Source: Thiotrichales bacterium
GTDB lineage: Bacteria > Pseudomonadota > Gammaproteobacteria > JAAZVR01
Length of the DNA stretch: 6,336 nucleotides
NCBI GenBank assembly: GCA_018623305.1
Contig: JAAZVR010000066.1
Location: 1 to 6,336, forward strand
Reading direction: 5' to 3'
The position numbers and the translations under genes were made by a program. This document shows, piece by piece, positions 5,298 to 6,336 of the stretch (position 1 is its first letter; every line of letters begins with the position of its first letter). A model generated the notes under the pieces. The model ran no database searches. It was given only the letters and a program-made list of their open reading frames with translations, and had not been told where the DNA came from.

Positions 5298-6336
5298 TTA
5301 ATTCTTATCCACGAATTCGCAAATTTCTAAGTCGAATCCTGTAATCGTGCCTAACTTGCTCGGCGAACCTAATACACGCATACGTGTCACGCCCAAGTCC
5401 GTCAAAATCTGCGCACCTTTACCGTAAGTCTTTTCATCATCGATGCGTTTTGTCTGCGTATTCACGCCTTGATCTTTCAACTGCATCTCCGCGACTTTCG
5501 ACAAGTCCGCGTTTTGTGAGTTTTCATGGCCTAAAACGACAATCACACCCGAACCTTCTTCGGCAATTCTTTGCATCGCTTTTCGCAACGGCCAACCTGA
5601 TTCATCGCGCGTCGAACCAAACACATCACCAAACGTATCCATAATATGCACACGCACCAAAGCCGGTTCAGTTTTCGACACTTCGCCATACGTCATTGCG
5701 TAATGCGCTGTCTTGCTGATCGCATCTTCGTAAGCATACAAACGAAAATCGCCTAACTCAGTTGGCAAAGCACACTCAGATACACGATCAACCGTTTTTT
5801 CATTTTCCAAACGGTAGCGAATCAAATCCGCGACGGTTCCCAATTTCAAGCCATGCTCTTTAGCAAACACTTCCAAATCTGGGCGACGCGCCATAGTGCC
5901 ATCTTCATTCATAATTTCAACAATAACCGACGCTGGTTCTAAGCCCGCCAAACGCGACATATCACAACCCGCTTCAGTGTGACCCGCGCGCGTTAAAACG
6001 CCGCCATCTCGCGCCATCAATGGAAATATGTGACCCGGCTGAACCAAATCTTCTGCACGCGCATCCGCAGCCACCGCTGCCTGAATCGTTTTCGCACGAT
6101 CCGCCGCTGAAATACCTGTCGTAACGCCTTCCGCCGCTTCAATTGAAACCGTAAAGTTGGTTGAGAATTGCTCATCATTATTATGCACCATCAACGGCAA
6201 ACGCAATCGTTTACAACGCTCTTTAGATAACGTCAAACACACCAACCCACGACCATAACGCGCCATAAAGTTAATCGCCTCAGGCGTCACCGCAGAGGCA
6301 GGCATCATCAAATCGCCTTCATTTTCTCGGTCTTCA
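5298..6336 (-). CDS. ribB: 3,4-dihydroxy-2-butanone-4-phosphate synthase with degenerate GTP cyclohydrolase II-like domain (RibBX type), 5' end outside the window
   Basis: The N-terminal domain turns ribulose 5-phosphate into the four-carbon unit used by RibH. The frame stays open to the window edge, and the first residues are the catalytic EDRENEGD loop, so only about 30 N-terminal residues are missing and the real start lies beyond 6336. Within the 345 visible residues are FTVSIEAAEGVTTGISAADR, QPGHIFPL (99-106), TRAGHTEA (115-122) and VEIMNEDGTMAR, giving an intact RibB domain to about residue 185. The second domain (about 195-345) has the RibA shape (ALVRVH, RIAEEGSGVIVVLGHE) but has lost its zinc site. 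In the aligned segment at 229-250 all three RibA cysteines are replaced (by D, D and S), and the arginine-rich RQEGRNIG motif reads GHENSQNA. GTP cyclohydrolase activity is therefore unlikely, and a separate RibA is expected elsewhere. Databases often label such proteins ribBA. Confidence 0.95.
   Translation of the reverse strand, partial: EDRENEGDLMMPASAVTPEAINFMARYGRGLVCLTLSKERCKRLRLPLMVHNNDEQFSTNFTVSIEAAEGVTTGISAADRAKTIQAAVAADARAEDLVQPGHIFPLMARDGGVLTRAGHTEAGCDMSRLAGLEPASVIVEIMNEDGTMARRPDLEVFAKEHGLKLGTVADLIRYRLENEKTVDRVSECALPTELGDFRLYAYEDAISKTAHYAMTYGEVSKTEPALVRVHIMDTFGDVFGSTRDESGWPLRKAMQRIAEEGSGVIVVLGHENSQNADLSKVAEMQLKDQGVNTQTKRIDDEKTYGKGAQILTDLGVTRMRVLGSPSKLGTITGFDLEICEFVDKN

Noticed and set aside
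6309..6311. TTG at 6311 as the ribB start
   Set aside because: The frame continues upstream to the window edge and encodes the essential EDRENEGD catalytic loop, so the real start is outside the window.
1..6336. DNA uptake sequences of Pasteurellaceae or Neisseriaceae type
   Set aside because: I saw no copy of AAGTGCGGT or GCCGTCTGAA on either strand by eye.

Overview
The window is a densely packed, one-directional stretch of bacterial housekeeping genes, all on the minus strand. Read in transcription order (high to low coordinates), it holds ribB fused to a degenerate ribA-like domain (5' end outside the window), ribH, nusB, thiL, an unrecognised 126-codon gene, trpB, trpA, accD and the start of folC (3' end outside the window). 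No plus-strand gene, RNA gene, mobile element, repeat array or CRISPR is visible, and no gap between genes exceeds 20 bases.

The organism is most likely a gammaproteobacterium of moderate GC. AccD resembles the E. coli protein over long stretches. The rib-nusB-thiL and trpBA-accD-folC orders are both familiar proteobacterial clusters. The RibB protein carries a GTP cyclohydrolase II-like tail without its zinc ligands, the 'RibBX' type described from Proteobacteria. I cannot name a genus from this sequence.

Region 6336-3433 is the vitamin and cofactor half. RibB makes the four-carbon precursor of riboflavin and RibH condenses it into lumazine. NusB is a transcription antitermination factor, and ThiL makes thiamine diphosphate. 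Region 3424-3044 is a short gene of unknown function, in the slot after thiL where pgpA often lies. Region 3038-1 makes tryptophan (TrpB and TrpA, the two subunits of tryptophan synthase), then malonyl-CoA (AccD) and folylpolyglutamate (FolC).

The junctions suggest one continuous transcription unit with translational coupling: nusB/thiL share one base, trpB/trpA share one or four, trpA/accD share four and accD/folC share eleven. A good-looking extended -10 promoter candidate inside the 3' end of thiL (3461-3489) could drive the unknown gene and everything after it separately. The points most worth a second look are the unknown gene and its stop/start junction with trpB, the joining of two usually separate operons, and the degenerate RibA domain. 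The rest is ordinary core metabolism, and I see no new defence or mobile system here.
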